Assembly: GCF_009882985.1 (NCBI RefSeq)
Contig: NZ_WTUZ01000039.1
Location: 372,001 to 436,000, forward strand
Source of the DNA: Paenibacillus silvestris
GTDB lineage: Bacteria; Bacillota; Bacilli; Paenibacillales; NBRC-103111
Direction: 5' to 3'
Length of the DNA stretch: 64,000 nt
A model generated the notes under the pieces. That model was not told where the DNA came from. It saw only the letters and a list, made by a program, of their open reading frames with translations, and ran no database searches. This document shows positions 52,250 to 62,159 of the stretch, in pieces (position 1 is the first letter of the stretch; each line of letters begins with the position of its first letter). The position numbers and the translations under genes were made by a program.

Positions 52250-53530
52250 TTAGACGAGTCCTTCGTCCATAGCCTTGCAAATCAAAGCAGCGAACAGACT
52301 GTTGGACCAGGCGAACCAAGGCCTCGAGAAGTTGGAAGGATCATCTGGATGGAACCCTTCGTGCATGTAGCCGGTATCCGCATCTGTATCGATCAGCGTC
52401 TGGATTAGCTCCTTAATCTCATCGACATTGTTAGAAGTCAATGCTTGCACAGACAAGGCCATATGCCAGACGTAACCACCCGGTGTATGCGGACTGCCGA
52501 TGCCTTTGGCGTATTTGCCTTCGAAATAATACGGATTATCGAAGCTAAGCGCAAACTTACGTGTATTCTGGTAGATCGGATCATCGATGCCCGTGTAGCC
52601 GATGTAAGGGATCGTGATTAGGCCTGGCGTGCCTGCATCGTCCATTAGGCAGTAGTTGCCGTAACCGTCCGTTTCGTAGGCGTAAATTTTGCCGTATTTC
52701 GGATGGTTCACGATGCCGTAGGTTTGGATGCCGAAGTCGATCTCCTTGCGCAGCTTCTCAGCACGTGCAGCTAGGCGCGTATCGTTGTAGATATCCGCAG
52801 CAATTTCGATGATATGACCAAGGATCACGACGGCAAACATGTTGCCCGGGATGTTATAGCCGTACAGGTTGGCATCGTCGCTCGGACGGAAGGCCGACCA
52901 GGTCATACCGGTGTAGTTGGAGGGAAGACCACGCCCGTTATTTTGAAGTGTTTCCGTATGCTGCTTTGTTTGGCGTGTAAAATGGTACAGTGATTTCTGG
53001 TCATGATGCTGCTCGGTAATCAGAACGTTCACGATGGAAGTCAGCGCCTGATAAACGGAATGGGTGAAGATATCTGTTAGGCCGGTTTCCTTCCAATAGG
53101 CGTACAGAAGCTGTACAGGGAAGCAGAGAGAGTCGATCTCATACTTGCGCTCCCACATCCATGGATTCAGGTCGCAATCATCGGTGTCACGGTAGTGCTT
53201 ATCGCTTGCCGTTTCATTGAAAGCATTGGTGTAAGGGTCAATGTTGATATAGAACATCTGACGCGCGATCAGACCGCTGATGATGCGCTGAAGATCTTTA
53301 TCTTGCTTGGCGAAGGGAATGTAATGACGAACTTGCTCTGTGGAATCGCGCAGCCACATGGCTGGAATATCCCCGGTAAATACGAAGGTGGTGCCGTCGT
53401 CAAGCAGCTTTGTCGTAGTTTCCAGGGTGTTCGGGAAACAGTTTCTGAAGAGCTTTTGCAGCTTCGGGTTGTGTGCCAGCTTTTGCTCGGCTTCGTTCAG
53501 AAATTCGGTAATGGAAGCAGGTAAATTCAT
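52250..53530 (-). CDS. GH125 exo-alpha-1,6-mannosidase
   Basis: 426 residues of family GH125 (old DUF1237), an (alpha/alpha)6 barrel that removes alpha-1,6-linked mannose by inversion. Family blocks: FTGDIPAMWLRDSTEQVRHYI, YTNAFNETASDKHYRDTDDCD, YEIDSLCFPVQLLYAYW, WSAFRPSDDANLYGYNIPGNMFA and SPHTPGGYVWHMALSVQAL. No signal peptide, so it acts on imported sugars. AGGAGG is 12 bp from the ATG, a long spacing. It follows GH38 by 53 bp in one operon, as in the streptococcal GH38-GH125 pair for N-glycan mannose. Confidence 0.92.
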   Translation of the reverse strand: MNLPASITEFLNEAEQKLAHNPKLQKLFRNCFPNTLETTTKLLDDGTTFVFTGDIPAMWLRDSTEQVRHYIPFAKQDKDLQRIISGLIARQMFYINIDPYTNAFNETASDKHYRDTDDCDLNPWMWERKYEIDSLCFPVQLLYAYWKETGLTDIFTHSVYQALTSIVNVLITEQHHDQKSLYHFTRQTKQHTETLQNNGRGLPSNYTGMTWSAFRPSDDANLYGYNIPGNMFAVVILGHIIEIAADIYNDTRLAARAEKLRKEIDFGIQTYGIVNHPKYGKIYAYETDGYGNYCLMDDAGTPGLITIPYIGYTGIDDPIYQNTRKFALSFDNPYYFEGKYAKGIGSPHTPGGYVWHMALSVQALTSNNVDEIKELIQTLIDTDADTGYMHEGFHPDDPSNFSRPWFAWSNSLFAALICKAMDEGLV

Positions 53531-53583
53531 GATGGATGTATTCCTCCTGTGAATATAAGTTTAGAGTTTCAAAAATTTAGCAT

Positions 53584-56340
53584 TCAGGACGTCTTGGGCT
53601 GAAACGCGTAAGTTATAATCTCACACTTGCCCGCTGTAGAACGGATTAGCCCGTCTACGAGGTCAGCCTGATCGTGCCGGCGTTCCAGAATGTCGCTCTG
53701 GTAGGACGAAGCAACCGGGAAGGAAGGCTTCAGCGTCAACTGATCAGCCTCGTGAGAGAGGTTGTAAACGCGCACGATGACATCGTCATGGTCCAAGGAC
53801 ATTTTGAATGCCGACAGAGCGAGGGATGGACCCTGCCATTCCAGTGCTTGATAGGTTGTTGGCAGCGAACCCGCCTGCGGCCCCATCGTAGTTGTGTGGA
53901 ACCACGGTGATTGGAATTGATACGCCAAGGCGAATGCGCCGGATTGGATCGCTGTGCCAGCGTGCGGATAAATTGCGTACTCGACCGTATGTTCACCAAG
54001 ACATTGTGCCTCTGGTGTCGGGAACACGCCCCAGTCTCCCAACTCGGATACGCTGCGGAGCAACGTAACGGCAATTGTGTTCTTGCCATCTTGCAAGACT
54101 TCGTATTCGTTCAAGCCTTTATTCGCGATCATCAAGCCTTGTGTGTCATCCGATACGCTGACATAAGCCTGCTGGTGCTGTGCGTTGCTCGGATTAATCC
54201 ACTCTGTGGCTGGCACGGTATCACGTTCGGCCGCTTCGAAAATCGAATCAGCCAGATGCGTCGCTGCTGTCAGCCCAGTAGGGAAGAGGACCCGGAGGCG
54301 GTGGTCTTTGACTTGGTTGTTATAGGACGCTGATATCTGCACGCCTTTGCTGGACTGTTCAAGGCTGATACGAGTGGTCAACTCGAACGGCACCAAGTCG
54401 CTTGAACGCGAAGCTGTCCGCTTGCGGAAGGGAACCATTTTCCGCTTCTCTTCTTCGAAGAGTGCTGATGCGGAAGCCGGAATGAACCAAGTATGCTTGA
54501 TCTCATAGCTAACTCGGTAAGGCTCATTTTCTACCAGCTTCACGTGAGCTGGCAGCCCTTTGGTCGTCAAGGCAACATCGCCATCAGGCTGACGGAAGAC
54601 GTACTCGTTGCCCAGATCGCCGCAGTTTTCATACACACCCATACCCTGATAGGTGTGGCCTGTATGTTTGTCGGTAATATCGTAAGAACCGTCTGTGTGA
54701 ATGCTGACTGCGATATGCGCATTGGCCATACCGGAATCCGTCACGATTAGAGGACTGTGTGGTGCCTCGACTGGTGCTGAAGGCTCGCTAACCCAGGCCC
54801 ACGTCTTGTAGCCCAGCGCCGGAACCTGCTGCGCTTCGAAGGTCAACGCAATTCTGCGCGCCATATAAGGCTGGCGGAATTTGTCCTTCGGCAATTCGTA
54901 GCCGAAGTGCACACCTAGATCCTCCGCCTTGGCTGAAATAGCTCGGCCTTGGTCGTCAAGCAGCATGCCACCCTCCAACTGGAGTGACATCTGAGACAGC
55001 CTCTCCGCAATCGCAGGCGGATTTGGTCCTTCTTTGAAATACGATTTGGCCACGATTAGTTCGATACGGACAGTACCTGTACGCTCCCAGCCAGTCATGT
55101 TGTAGATCGTGACAGGCAGACTGTCTTGCGGCCAGGAGGCTACGCTTGCTGTGTCGATTCGCCCAGCAAGAGCCTGCAGGCTTTCGTCGATGATCGTCTC
55201 CGTTAAGTGCCGGCTCTTGTCGAAGCGCGTGACCATCTCCCGATGAACCTCGTCCACACTGCATCCACAAATACTGTCATGCGGGTGGTTCTGCATCAGT
55301 GTCTTCCAAGCATGGGTGAGCAGCTGATGCGGGTAGGTCTTGCCACCCGCCAGATGGGCTAGCGTGGCTAGAGGCTCAGCGCCTTTCTCCAGCAGCGTCT
55401 GTCCAATCTGGTTCAGCTGTTTGAGATAAACACGAGCAGAAGCCGTATTGACCAGCGTGCCCCAGCCATCCGTATGCTGGCTGCGCAGCTCGCCCTGGAT
55501 CGTTACCAGGTCATCAGGCAGCTGCTTTCTCAGCGCGTCGATATACTGGTCGAAGCTGGAGTGGATGAAATCCACATCGGGGTAGAGTGTTTTGGCCGTT
55601 TCGAGAGCTTGGCTCAGATCTTGCTGGATCGGCTGATGGTCACAGCCGTTCATGAACAGCAGCTCCGATGTGGATGCATACTTCTGTGCATCGCCAAGAC
55701 GTTTATCCCAGAAAGCCTTGGCTGCTTCGGCTTCGACCGGAACCTCGTTCCCGTTGCTATACCAGTTGGCGAATAGGATTCCGATGACCTTGGAGCCGTC
55801 CGGGGCCGACCAATACATCTCCGAATAGGGTGATTCATAGCCAGAACCGTTCGTATCGATGACGACATTGTCAAAACCGGTAGGTTTCACACCGCGTCCG
55901 AACACGGCTGTATCAATGTCAGCTTGTTTTAACAGTTGTGGTGCTTGACCCATATTGCCAAAGGAATCAGGAAAGTATCCTAACTTGGAAATGACGCCGT
56001 ACTTGGCCGAATCCTGATGTCCGATCAGCAGATTACGAACATTCGCTTCCGAACTGGTCAGGAATTCGTCCTGCAGGACATACCAAGGCCCTATTATGAT
56101 GCGGCCAGCCTTGATGTAGGCTTCCAACTGCTCTCTTTTTTCAGGATGAACCTGTAGATAGTCCTCGATAATAATGGTCTGTCCGTCCAAATGGAAAGAA
56201 AGGTACTCAGGGTCATGCTCCAGCGTGTATAGCAGATCGTTCATCAGTTCGGTCAGTAGATAGTGATGGCGCTCATACGGCATATACCACTCTCGATCCC
56301 AGTGACTGTGTGAGATCAGATGAGCTGCTTTTCTAGTCAT
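53584..56340 (-). CDS. GH38 alpha-mannosidase
   Basis: 918 residues, cytoplasmic. The N-terminal barrel has the zinc site HSHWDREWY and the nucleophile Asp in GYFPDSFGNMGQ; further blocks GPWYVLQDEFLTSSEANVRNLLIG and HPHDSICGCSVDEVHREM. The C-terminal half is the GH38 beta-sandwich. Retaining zinc-dependent removal of alpha-mannose (alpha-1,3/1,2/1,6 linkages, or mannosylglycerate-type substrates). First gene of a GH38-GH125 operon divergent from the permease operon; AGGAGG lies 10 bp before the ATG. Confidence 0.93.
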   Translation of the reverse strand: MTRKAAHLISHSHWDREWYMPYERHHYLLTELMNDLLYTLEHDPEYLSFHLDGQTIIIEDYLQVHPEKREQLEAYIKAGRIIIGPWYVLQDEFLTSSEANVRNLLIGHQDSAKYGVISKLGYFPDSFGNMGQAPQLLKQADIDTAVFGRGVKPTGFDNVVIDTNGSGYESPYSEMYWSAPDGSKVIGILFANWYSNGNEVPVEAEAAKAFWDKRLGDAQKYASTSELLFMNGCDHQPIQQDLSQALETAKTLYPDVDFIHSSFDQYIDALRKQLPDDLVTIQGELRSQHTDGWGTLVNTASARVYLKQLNQIGQTLLEKGAEPLATLAHLAGGKTYPHQLLTHAWKTLMQNHPHDSICGCSVDEVHREMVTRFDKSRHLTETIIDESLQALAGRIDTASVASWPQDSLPVTIYNMTGWERTGTVRIELIVAKSYFKEGPNPPAIAERLSQMSLQLEGGMLLDDQGRAISAKAEDLGVHFGYELPKDKFRQPYMARRIALTFEAQQVPALGYKTWAWVSEPSAPVEAPHSPLIVTDSGMANAHIAVSIHTDGSYDITDKHTGHTYQGMGVYENCGDLGNEYVFRQPDGDVALTTKGLPAHVKLVENEPYRVSYEIKHTWFIPASASALFEEEKRKMVPFRKRTASRSSDLVPFELTTRISLEQSSKGVQISASYNNQVKDHRLRVLFPTGLTAATHLADSIFEAAERDTVPATEWINPSNAQHQQAYVSVSDDTQGLMIANKGLNEYEVLQDGKNTIAVTLLRSVSELGDWGVFPTPEAQCLGEHTVEYAIYPHAGTAIQSGAFALAYQFQSPWFHTTTMGPQAGSLPTTYQALEWQGPSLALSAFKMSLDHDDVIVRVYNLSHEADQLTLKPSFPVASSYQSDILERRHDQADLVDGLIRSTAGKCEIITYAFQPKTS

Positions 56341-56714
56341 AGATTAAAAGCCTCCTTTTATGAAGTAGAAATGGTGACCTAAGATCAGTTATTTCTAGTT
56401 AACTTCGTTAGACAGATTCACACAGATCGTTGTAATTGACAATATGTATGATTTGCACAGGGATAAGCGTAAGAAAAACGACATAGATTTACTCGGGAAA
56501 ATGACCATTCTACTTGCCGTAACTACTAGGGGAAGTTATTCGCTGCCTGGCAGTCAGAGTTGAAAATTCCTTGACTATCAAGGTGTTGAGGCGTTTAAGA
56601 ATGACAATGCAGATTTCACATATTTACGAAAGCCCTCGTTTTTTTCTACACTTTAGAAGACGAATGAAAGCGTTAGCAGCAACCAACATGCAGAGAAAGG
56701 AGAGGATGAAGGCA
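56341..56714. promoter_or_regulatory. divergent control region with cre-like site
   Basis: No gene. TGAAAGCGTTAGCA (56665-56678) matches the cre-like site at 49894 over AAGCGTTAGCAGC and lies 37 bp before the permease start. Confidence 0.45.
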
Positions 56715-57692
56715 ATGAGTACAATGAGTGGGCAAACAACAAGTAACACGAAGGTGTCAAGCAACAGAAACACGAAGGTGTCAATCAGCGGTTCACTGCG
56801 ATCGAGAATAAAGAAAAACTGGGAACTGTACTTATTTATCGCCCCGGCCTTTCTGTATTTCCTGATCTTCCAATACGGACCGATGTACGGGATTCAGATT
56901 GCCTTTAAAAACTTCACGCCATCCAAGGGGATCTTTGGGAGTGATTGGGTAGGATTCGCCCATTTTGAGCGGTTTTTTCATTCCTACTACTTCTGGGATT
57001 TATTGTGGAATACGTTTAGCCTTAGTCTTTATGAGCTTGCAATCGGTTTTCCACTTCCCATTATATTGGCATTAGCTTTTAATGAAGTGCGGAATGGTTT
57101 TTTCAAAAAAAGCGTGCAAACGATTACCTATGCACCGCATTTTATTTCTGTGGTTGTCATGGCGGGGATGGTCATTACCTTCTTATCTCCATCAAGCGGA
57201 ATTATCGTGAAGTTGATGGAGTTGTTCGGCATCCATGCACCTGCATTCTTGACGGACCCGAGCTGGTTCAAGACCGTATACGTGTTTTCGGGTGTTTGGC
57301 AGAACACAGGTTGGGGGACTATCATCTATCTGGCGGCGCTGTCCGGGGTAGACCCACAGCTGCATGAGGCAGCCATCGTGGATGGAGCGAGTCGTTTCAA
57401 ACGAGTGATCCATATTAATCTTCCGACAATTATACCGACGATTACCATTTTATTGATTCTGAATGTGGGCAATATTCTGGGCGTAGGTTATGAGAAAGTC
57501 TTACTGCTGCAAAACCCGTTGAACATCAATTCGTCCGATGTGATTTCTACATTTGTCTATCGTACGGGGCTTGTCAGTGCACAGTACAGCTTCTCGACAG
57601 CTGTAGGCCTGTTCAACTCGCTGGTCAATGCGATCCTACTGATTAGCGTTAACAAAATTGCCAAACGCACAAGTCAAACGAGCTTGTGGTAG
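56715..57692 (+). CDS. LplB-type sugar ABC transporter permease
   Basis: 325 residues with six helices after a hydrophilic N-terminus. Typical opening YLFIAPAFLYFLIFQYGPMYGIQIAFKNF and EAA loop LHEAAIVDGASRFKRVIHINLPTI. The ATG at 56715 is chosen for its 9-bp spacing from AAAGGAGAGG. The N-terminal tail contains a short internal duplication (NTKVS twice, from an imperfect 24-bp DNA repeat near 56746). Operon with the LplC-type permease (24 bp gap) and GH130. No ATPase gene, so a shared ATPase is expected. Confidence 0.9.
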   Translation: MSTMSGQTTSNTKVSSNRNTKVSISGSLRSRIKKNWELYLFIAPAFLYFLIFQYGPMYGIQIAFKNFTPSKGIFGSDWVGFAHFERFFHSYYFWDLLWNTFSLSLYELAIGFPLPIILALAFNEVRNGFFKKSVQTITYAPHFISVVVMAGMVITFLSPSSGIIVKLMELFGIHAPAFLTDPSWFKTVYVFSGVWQNTGWGTIIYLAALSGVDPQLHEAAIVDGASRFKRVIHINLPTIIPTITILLILNVGNILGVGYEKVLLLQNPLNINSSDVISTFVYRTGLVSAQYSFSTAVGLFNSLVNAILLISVNKIAKRTSQTSLW

Positions 57693-57716
57693 ACAAGAAG
57701 AAGGGAGGAGTAATCT

Positions 57717-58634
57717 ATGGCTGTTGCCACTGCAGTGAAGGAGACGAAGGGTGACCGGATTTTTCTTATCATGAACTATGTCTTTTTAAGCTTAGCTTTG
57801 ATCGTAGTGTTGTACCCGGTGGTGTATATTATCAGCGCCTCGATGAGCGATCCCAAGTATGTGAGTACGGGTGAGATGTGGTTGTTTCCGAAAGGGCTTA
57901 ATTTCAAAGGTTACGGGCTTGTATTCGATAATGTGAAGATTTGGAATGGCTACGGCAATACGCTTCTATATACCTTTCTAGGTACTTTGCTTAACCTTGT
58001 CGTTACGCTGCCTGCTGCTTATGCGCTTAGTCGTACTGACTTCGTTGGCCGCAAGTTTTTCATGGGTATGTTCCTGGTCACGATGTTCTTCAATGGCGGT
58101 CTCATTCCTACTTATTTGCTGGTGAAAAATTTAGGACTGATGAACTCCATTGGGGCGCTCATTTTGCCGGTAGCTGCTTCGGTGTGGAATATCATCGTAG
58201 CTCGCACATTTTTCGAATCCAGCATTCCCAAGGAGCTTCATGAGGCTGCCTATATGGATGGCTGTTCGAACTTTAAACTGTTCGGCCTTATCATTATTCC
58301 ATTATCAGCGCCAATTATTGCGGTAATGGCCTTATTTTATGGCGTGAGCCATTGGAACAGTTATTTCCCAGCATTGATCTACTTGAATGACGAGTCGAAA
58401 TATCCGCTGCAAATGGTACTGCGCCAAATTCTCGTGCTGCAAGAAATGACGGCGGAGACTACAGGCGCTGCGATCAGCGGCGATATGGCTATCGCGATGA
58501 ATAACAAGGCAGAGATTGCCGCACTTGTGAAATATGTGGTCATCATCGTGTCCACCTTGCCAATTGTCGTGGTGTACCCGTTCTTGCAGCGTTATTTCGT
58601 ACAAGGTGTCATGATCGGTTCCGTTAAAGGTTAG
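57717..58634 (+). CDS. LplC/YtcP-type sugar ABC transporter permease
   Basis: 305 residues, six helices; opening VFLSLALIVVLYPVVYIISASMS, middle FFNGGLIPTYLLVKNLGLMNS, EAA loop ELHEAAYMDGCSNFKLFGLIIIPLS, end YPFLQRYFVQGVMIGSVKG, all standard for the family. AGGGAGGAG precedes the ATG. It completes the importer with the lipoprotein at 50046 and the permease at 56715. Confidence 0.92.
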   Translation: MAVATAVKETKGDRIFLIMNYVFLSLALIVVLYPVVYIISASMSDPKYVSTGEMWLFPKGLNFKGYGLVFDNVKIWNGYGNTLLYTFLGTLLNLVVTLPAAYALSRTDFVGRKFFMGMFLVTMFFNGGLIPTYLLVKNLGLMNSIGALILPVAASVWNIIVARTFFESSIPKELHEAAYMDGCSNFKLFGLIIIPLSAPIIAVMALFYGVSHWNSYFPALIYLNDESKYPLQMVLRQILVLQEMTAETTGAAISGDMAIAMNNKAEIAALVKYVVIIVSTLPIVVVYPFLQRYFVQGVMIGSVKG

Positions 58635-58676
58635 TTGCAGTTACCGTATATTCATCTAATTTAGGAGGCAATAAGT

Positions 58677-59693
58677 ATGAAAATTACAAGACATCCAAAT
58701 AACCCGATTGTCGTTCCGGGAGGTTATGAATGGCGTAAAGTAACGGTGTTCAATCCGGCGGTTATCATTGACAACGACAAGTTCTATATGATTGAGCGTA
58801 CGGCTGGCTCCCTGACGCCATGCAAAAACTTCCTTGGGCTTCTGGAAAGCGAGGATGGCGTGAATTTCACTCATGTGAAGGATGAGCCTGTTCTGACGCC
58901 TGACGAGCTCGGGTTCCCCTACGGTAGCGTGCAGGACCCTCGTGTTGTCAAAATCGACGGCACGTTCTACATGAACTACGCGCTGCGTCCGTGTGCGATG
59001 AACTACTATCCGACCAATCGCGGTGTACCGGAGAGATCATTCCCGACATATCCGGATGGCTGGGGCGAGCAGGAAGTTCATTGGCGCACTCGTTCTTCAA
59101 TCGCTAAGTCAACCAATCTGGTCAACTGGGAGTTTGTGGCGGACACAACTCCACTAGAGATCAATGATCGTGACAACATTTTGTTCCCGGAGAAAATTAA
59201 CGGCAAGTTCGCTATGCTGCGCCGTCCTGAGGAATACGTAGGGGCAGAGTACGGCACTGAAAAAGCTGCCATGTGGATTACATATTCGGAAGACTTGATT
59301 CACTGGGAAGAGCCGAAACTTCTAGCCAAAGGTGAGAATCCAGCCTGGGAATCGCGGAAAATCGGAGGCTCCACGCCGCCGGTAAGAACGGATAAGGGCT
59401 GGCTGGTACTCTACCACGGTGTGGACGACGAGATTGTATATCGGATGGGAGCACTGCTGCTGGATCTGGAGAACCCGGAGAAGGTTATTGCCCGTACGAA
59501 CAACTTCATCATGGAACCGGAAACGTACTATGAGAAATTTGGTTACCAAATTCCGAATGTTATTTTCCCTACGGGTAACGTCGTGAAGGATGGACTGCTC
59601 TACATTTACTACGGCGTAACGGATACAGCTATCGCCTTGGCTACGGTGCCTCTGGATGAATTGGTGGATTACATTCTTAACGAGCCTCAATAA
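58677..59693 (+). CDS. GH130 beta-mannoside phosphorylase/hydrolase
   Basis: 338 residues, a five-bladed propeller. FNPAVIIDNDKFYMIERT and the catalytic Asp in PYGSVQDPRVVKIDG are clear, as are WITYSEDLIHWEEPKLL and GSTPPVRTDKGWLVLYHG. GH130 members phosphorolyse or hydrolyse beta-mannosides (Man-beta-1,4-GlcNAc, Man-beta-1,4-Glc, beta-1,2-mannan). With GH38 and GH125 removing alpha-mannose, a role on the beta-linked mannose of an N-glycan core is attractive but unproven. AGGAGG lies 8-9 bp before the ATG; third gene of the permease operon. Confidence 0.88.
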   Translation: MKITRHPNNPIVVPGGYEWRKVTVFNPAVIIDNDKFYMIERTAGSLTPCKNFLGLLESEDGVNFTHVKDEPVLTPDELGFPYGSVQDPRVVKIDGTFYMNYALRPCAMNYYPTNRGVPERSFPTYPDGWGEQEVHWRTRSSIAKSTNLVNWEFVADTTPLEINDRDNILFPEKINGKFAMLRRPEEYVGAEYGTEKAAMWITYSEDLIHWEEPKLLAKGENPAWESRKIGGSTPPVRTDKGWLVLYHGVDDEIVYRMGALLLDLENPEKVIARTNNFIMEPETYYEKFGYQIPNVIFPTGNVVKDGLLYIYYGVTDTAIALATVPLDELVDYILNEPQ

Positions 59694-59698
59694 GTAAA

Positions 59699-59747
59699 AA
59701 CCAAGGAGCTAAGCGGCCTGTTCTCGCTTAGTTCTTTGGTTTTTTCT
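59699..59747 (+). terminator. Rho-independent terminator after GH130
   Basis: AACCAAGGAGCTAAGCG pairs with CGCTTAGTTCTTTGGTT imperfectly, followed by TTTTT. Confidence 0.75.
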
Positions 59748-59770
59748 ATTTACTCTTTGTGCAACAAAGT

Positions 59771-59812
59771 AAAGCTGCCCTCGGTCATTTAATGACATTA
59801 GGGCAGCTTTTT
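59771..59812. terminator. bidirectional terminator
   Basis: AAAGCTGCCCT (59771-59781) pairs with AGGGCAGCTTT (59800-59810), with T-rich flanks; it serves the AraC gene on the minus strand. Confidence 0.75.
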
Positions 59813-59831
59813 CACTTGTGCTGAGAGCAGG

Positions 59832-62159
59832 TTATTCCTGCTCTTTTTTGGAAGAGGCGTACAGTTTGCGGTATTGACCTGGTGTATAACCTGTTTCTTT
59901 CTTGAATTTGCGGATGAAATTCGGAGCGTCCAGATAGCCGACTTGTTCGATAATATCCTTCAGCGGGGCGGTTGTGTGAATTAACAGCCGAATGACTTCT
60001 TCCATCCTTCGCTGCCAAATATATTGCGTAAAGTTATGGCCTATTTTCTCTTTGAAGCTGCGGCTCAGGTAGGAGATCGATATGGAATATTTCAGAGCCA
60101 CATGCTCGAGACTGAGCGTGTAGTCAGCGAACTTCTGATCGACATAGGCGACGATATCTTCAATTAAAGAAGGCTGTTCTGTTTCTGTATTCCGTTCGAC
60201 CTGCTGACAGATACTGACGGCCAGGGAGGTTAATCGGTCCTCAAGCTCCTCTAGCGTTTCAAATACAGAGAAGTTATGGATGCCGGCGAACACTTCGCTC
60301 ACTCCCAACTCATGGGCTGTTCTCAGCAAAGAGTTCAATAGATCGAAGCAGATACAGCGCAGTAGTGCTGCAGGGACAGCGGCTTCCTTGATCTCAGCGA
60401 TCAGATCAATGATCACTTGACTGGCTACCGTTTCGTTACCCTGTTTCAAGCTTTGCTCCAGCTTAAGCATCGATTTCTTCGGTAGCCAGTAGGCCTCGGA
60501 AGTAGTCGAGGCGATCATATCCTGCAATTGCTCGAAGTAAGTTACTCGCCCGTTAGAGCCCATAATCCGGTTATCTATCGCTGTGGCTGCTTCGATAAAC
60601 GATTGGTTGATCGAGGCGAGGTCTGGATACGGCATCCCGACACCAATATAAGGCATAATTTGGACGTTGTTGTTGATCATCACTTTGATTGCTTCGACAA
60701 CTTCCTCAATTCGCCTCTGGGTAGGCTCCTGAGCATCTGCTGGGACGGAGACAAGCAGGGCCAGTTGATCCTTCGTCGAGAATTCTACGCCATAAACGTG
60801 GGCTTGAAGACTCGGGAACTCCAGTTCATTGAACATCTCTTGCAGATGCTGCCGAATGTTCGCGGACTCTCCGCCTTCAAGATTGTCATCCCAGGCAAGG
60901 ATGAGAGAGACGTATAACCCTTGTCCATGCGGGTATTCCAGCCCTGCGCTTGCTACCATGCGCTCAATCTCTGGATCATCCGGCTTGCCGTGCTTGAATA
61001 GTAGCAGTAAGCATTGGTTCCGCACGAATGGTTCCTGGGTGTCGATGCGGGCGCTGTATTCATGAATCGTCTGCTTAATCCAGTCCCATTCATTTCGTGT
61101 CGTCATGTCGTAATTGGAACTCTTCTGCTTCGTGAATTCGATCAAATCCCTAATCGGGTGATATTGCCGCTTAGCTAGGATCATGGCTACGATAATGCCG
61201 AATAAGACAGTAATACAGAACACCAGGAGAAATAAGGTCTGGATATGGACTACTTTGCTGAAAAATTGATGGCTAGGTATCGCAGTTACATAATTCCAAT
61301 TGTTCTCCTTGGACCTTACCGAAACAACAGAGTGTTCTACGCCATCGAGCTTCATGCTATGTATGCCGGGTTCTAGTGAAGCTAAGGATTCCACTGCTTG
61401 ACCCGGAAGTGCGTTGCCATGATTATTGGAGGTAAGAAGCTGTCCCTTCTGATTGAAAATGTAGCTGCTGCCGGAAAAGTTGCTCAGTATTGTGTCCATA
61501 ACGCCGGTCAGCTTCGTCTCATTCACCATATAGACGACAGTAGCTGTAGGGTAAAGGTCGTTCGGTTTGATTGGGAAAAGCATCGTTAGCATGGAGTCAT
61601 TACGCGAGTTAACGGTTACATTCTCGGCTGGGCGAATCATCGGCTGCTTGATTTTGTTCAATTCGCTATAGATTTGGTCGCTTGTCCAGTTGCTGTAATG
61701 GTACAAATCCCCAAATGCTACGTGCACATTCGTCAAACCTCGATAAGAGTAAATATTCTCATCATTATGAAAGTATAGAAACAAATCTTCCAGAATGCTG
61801 CTGTTCACTTTGTAATTCCCCAAGGCGTCAATTGCTTCCATCTCATAGTAAGGATGATGCACCATGTAGGAGCTAAGCTGCTTGTCATAAGCAATGCGGC
61901 TTGTAATTTGCTGCAGTTCACTCATTCGTTCGTCGATCGATAATTTGACTTGAATAAGTTGGTTGACGTTTGTTTGTTCAATTTCTCTGCGCAAATCATT
62001 GATTGCGTTTTCATAGATGAAAATCGTAACGCCAGTTAAGGGAATGAGGAACATCAGAATGTAGGATAAGGCATATTTAAGTAGAAGCCTCGACTTGAAG
62101 CTGTTCCATGACATTCGGAAGCTGGACACGACGGATGATTTAAAGGATGATTTCGACAT
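59832..62159 (-). CDS. membrane-anchored AraC family regulator
   Basis: 775 residues. N-terminal membrane helix (about 29-50, YALSYILMFLIPLTGVTIFIY), an extracellular Cache-like sensor (about 55-300), a second helix (about 305-330, LFLLVFCITVLFGIIVAMILA), a cytoplasmic linker and a C-terminal AraC double helix-turn-helix (IVAYVDQKFADYTLSLEHVALKYSISISYLSRSFKEKIG to FIRKFKKETGYTPGQYRKL). This architecture is common beside LplABC importers and probably switches on the neighbouring mannose-glycan genes on sensing an external sugar or binding protein. It lies convergent to GH130. Confidence 0.9.
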   Translation of the reverse strand: MSKSSFKSSVVSSFRMSWNSFKSRLLLKYALSYILMFLIPLTGVTIFIYENAINDLRREIEQTNVNQLIQVKLSIDERMSELQQITSRIAYDKQLSSYMVHHPYYEMEAIDALGNYKVNSSILEDLFLYFHNDENIYSYRGLTNVHVAFGDLYHYSNWTSDQIYSELNKIKQPMIRPAENVTVNSRNDSMLTMLFPIKPNDLYPTATVVYMVNETKLTGVMDTILSNFSGSSYIFNQKGQLLTSNNHGNALPGQAVESLASLEPGIHSMKLDGVEHSVVSVRSKENNWNYVTAIPSHQFFSKVVHIQTLFLLVFCITVLFGIIVAMILAKRQYHPIRDLIEFTKQKSSNYDMTTRNEWDWIKQTIHEYSARIDTQEPFVRNQCLLLLFKHGKPDDPEIERMVASAGLEYPHGQGLYVSLILAWDDNLEGGESANIRQHLQEMFNELEFPSLQAHVYGVEFSTKDQLALLVSVPADAQEPTQRRIEEVVEAIKVMINNNVQIMPYIGVGMPYPDLASINQSFIEAATAIDNRIMGSNGRVTYFEQLQDMIASTTSEAYWLPKKSMLKLEQSLKQGNETVASQVIIDLIAEIKEAAVPAALLRCICFDLLNSLLRTAHELGVSEVFAGIHNFSVFETLEELEDRLTSLAVSICQQVERNTETEQPSLIEDIVAYVDQKFADYTLSLEHVALKYSISISYLSRSFKEKIGHNFTQYIWQRRMEEVIRLLIHTTAPLKDIIEQVGYLDAPNFIRKFKKETGYTPGQYRKLYASSKKEQE

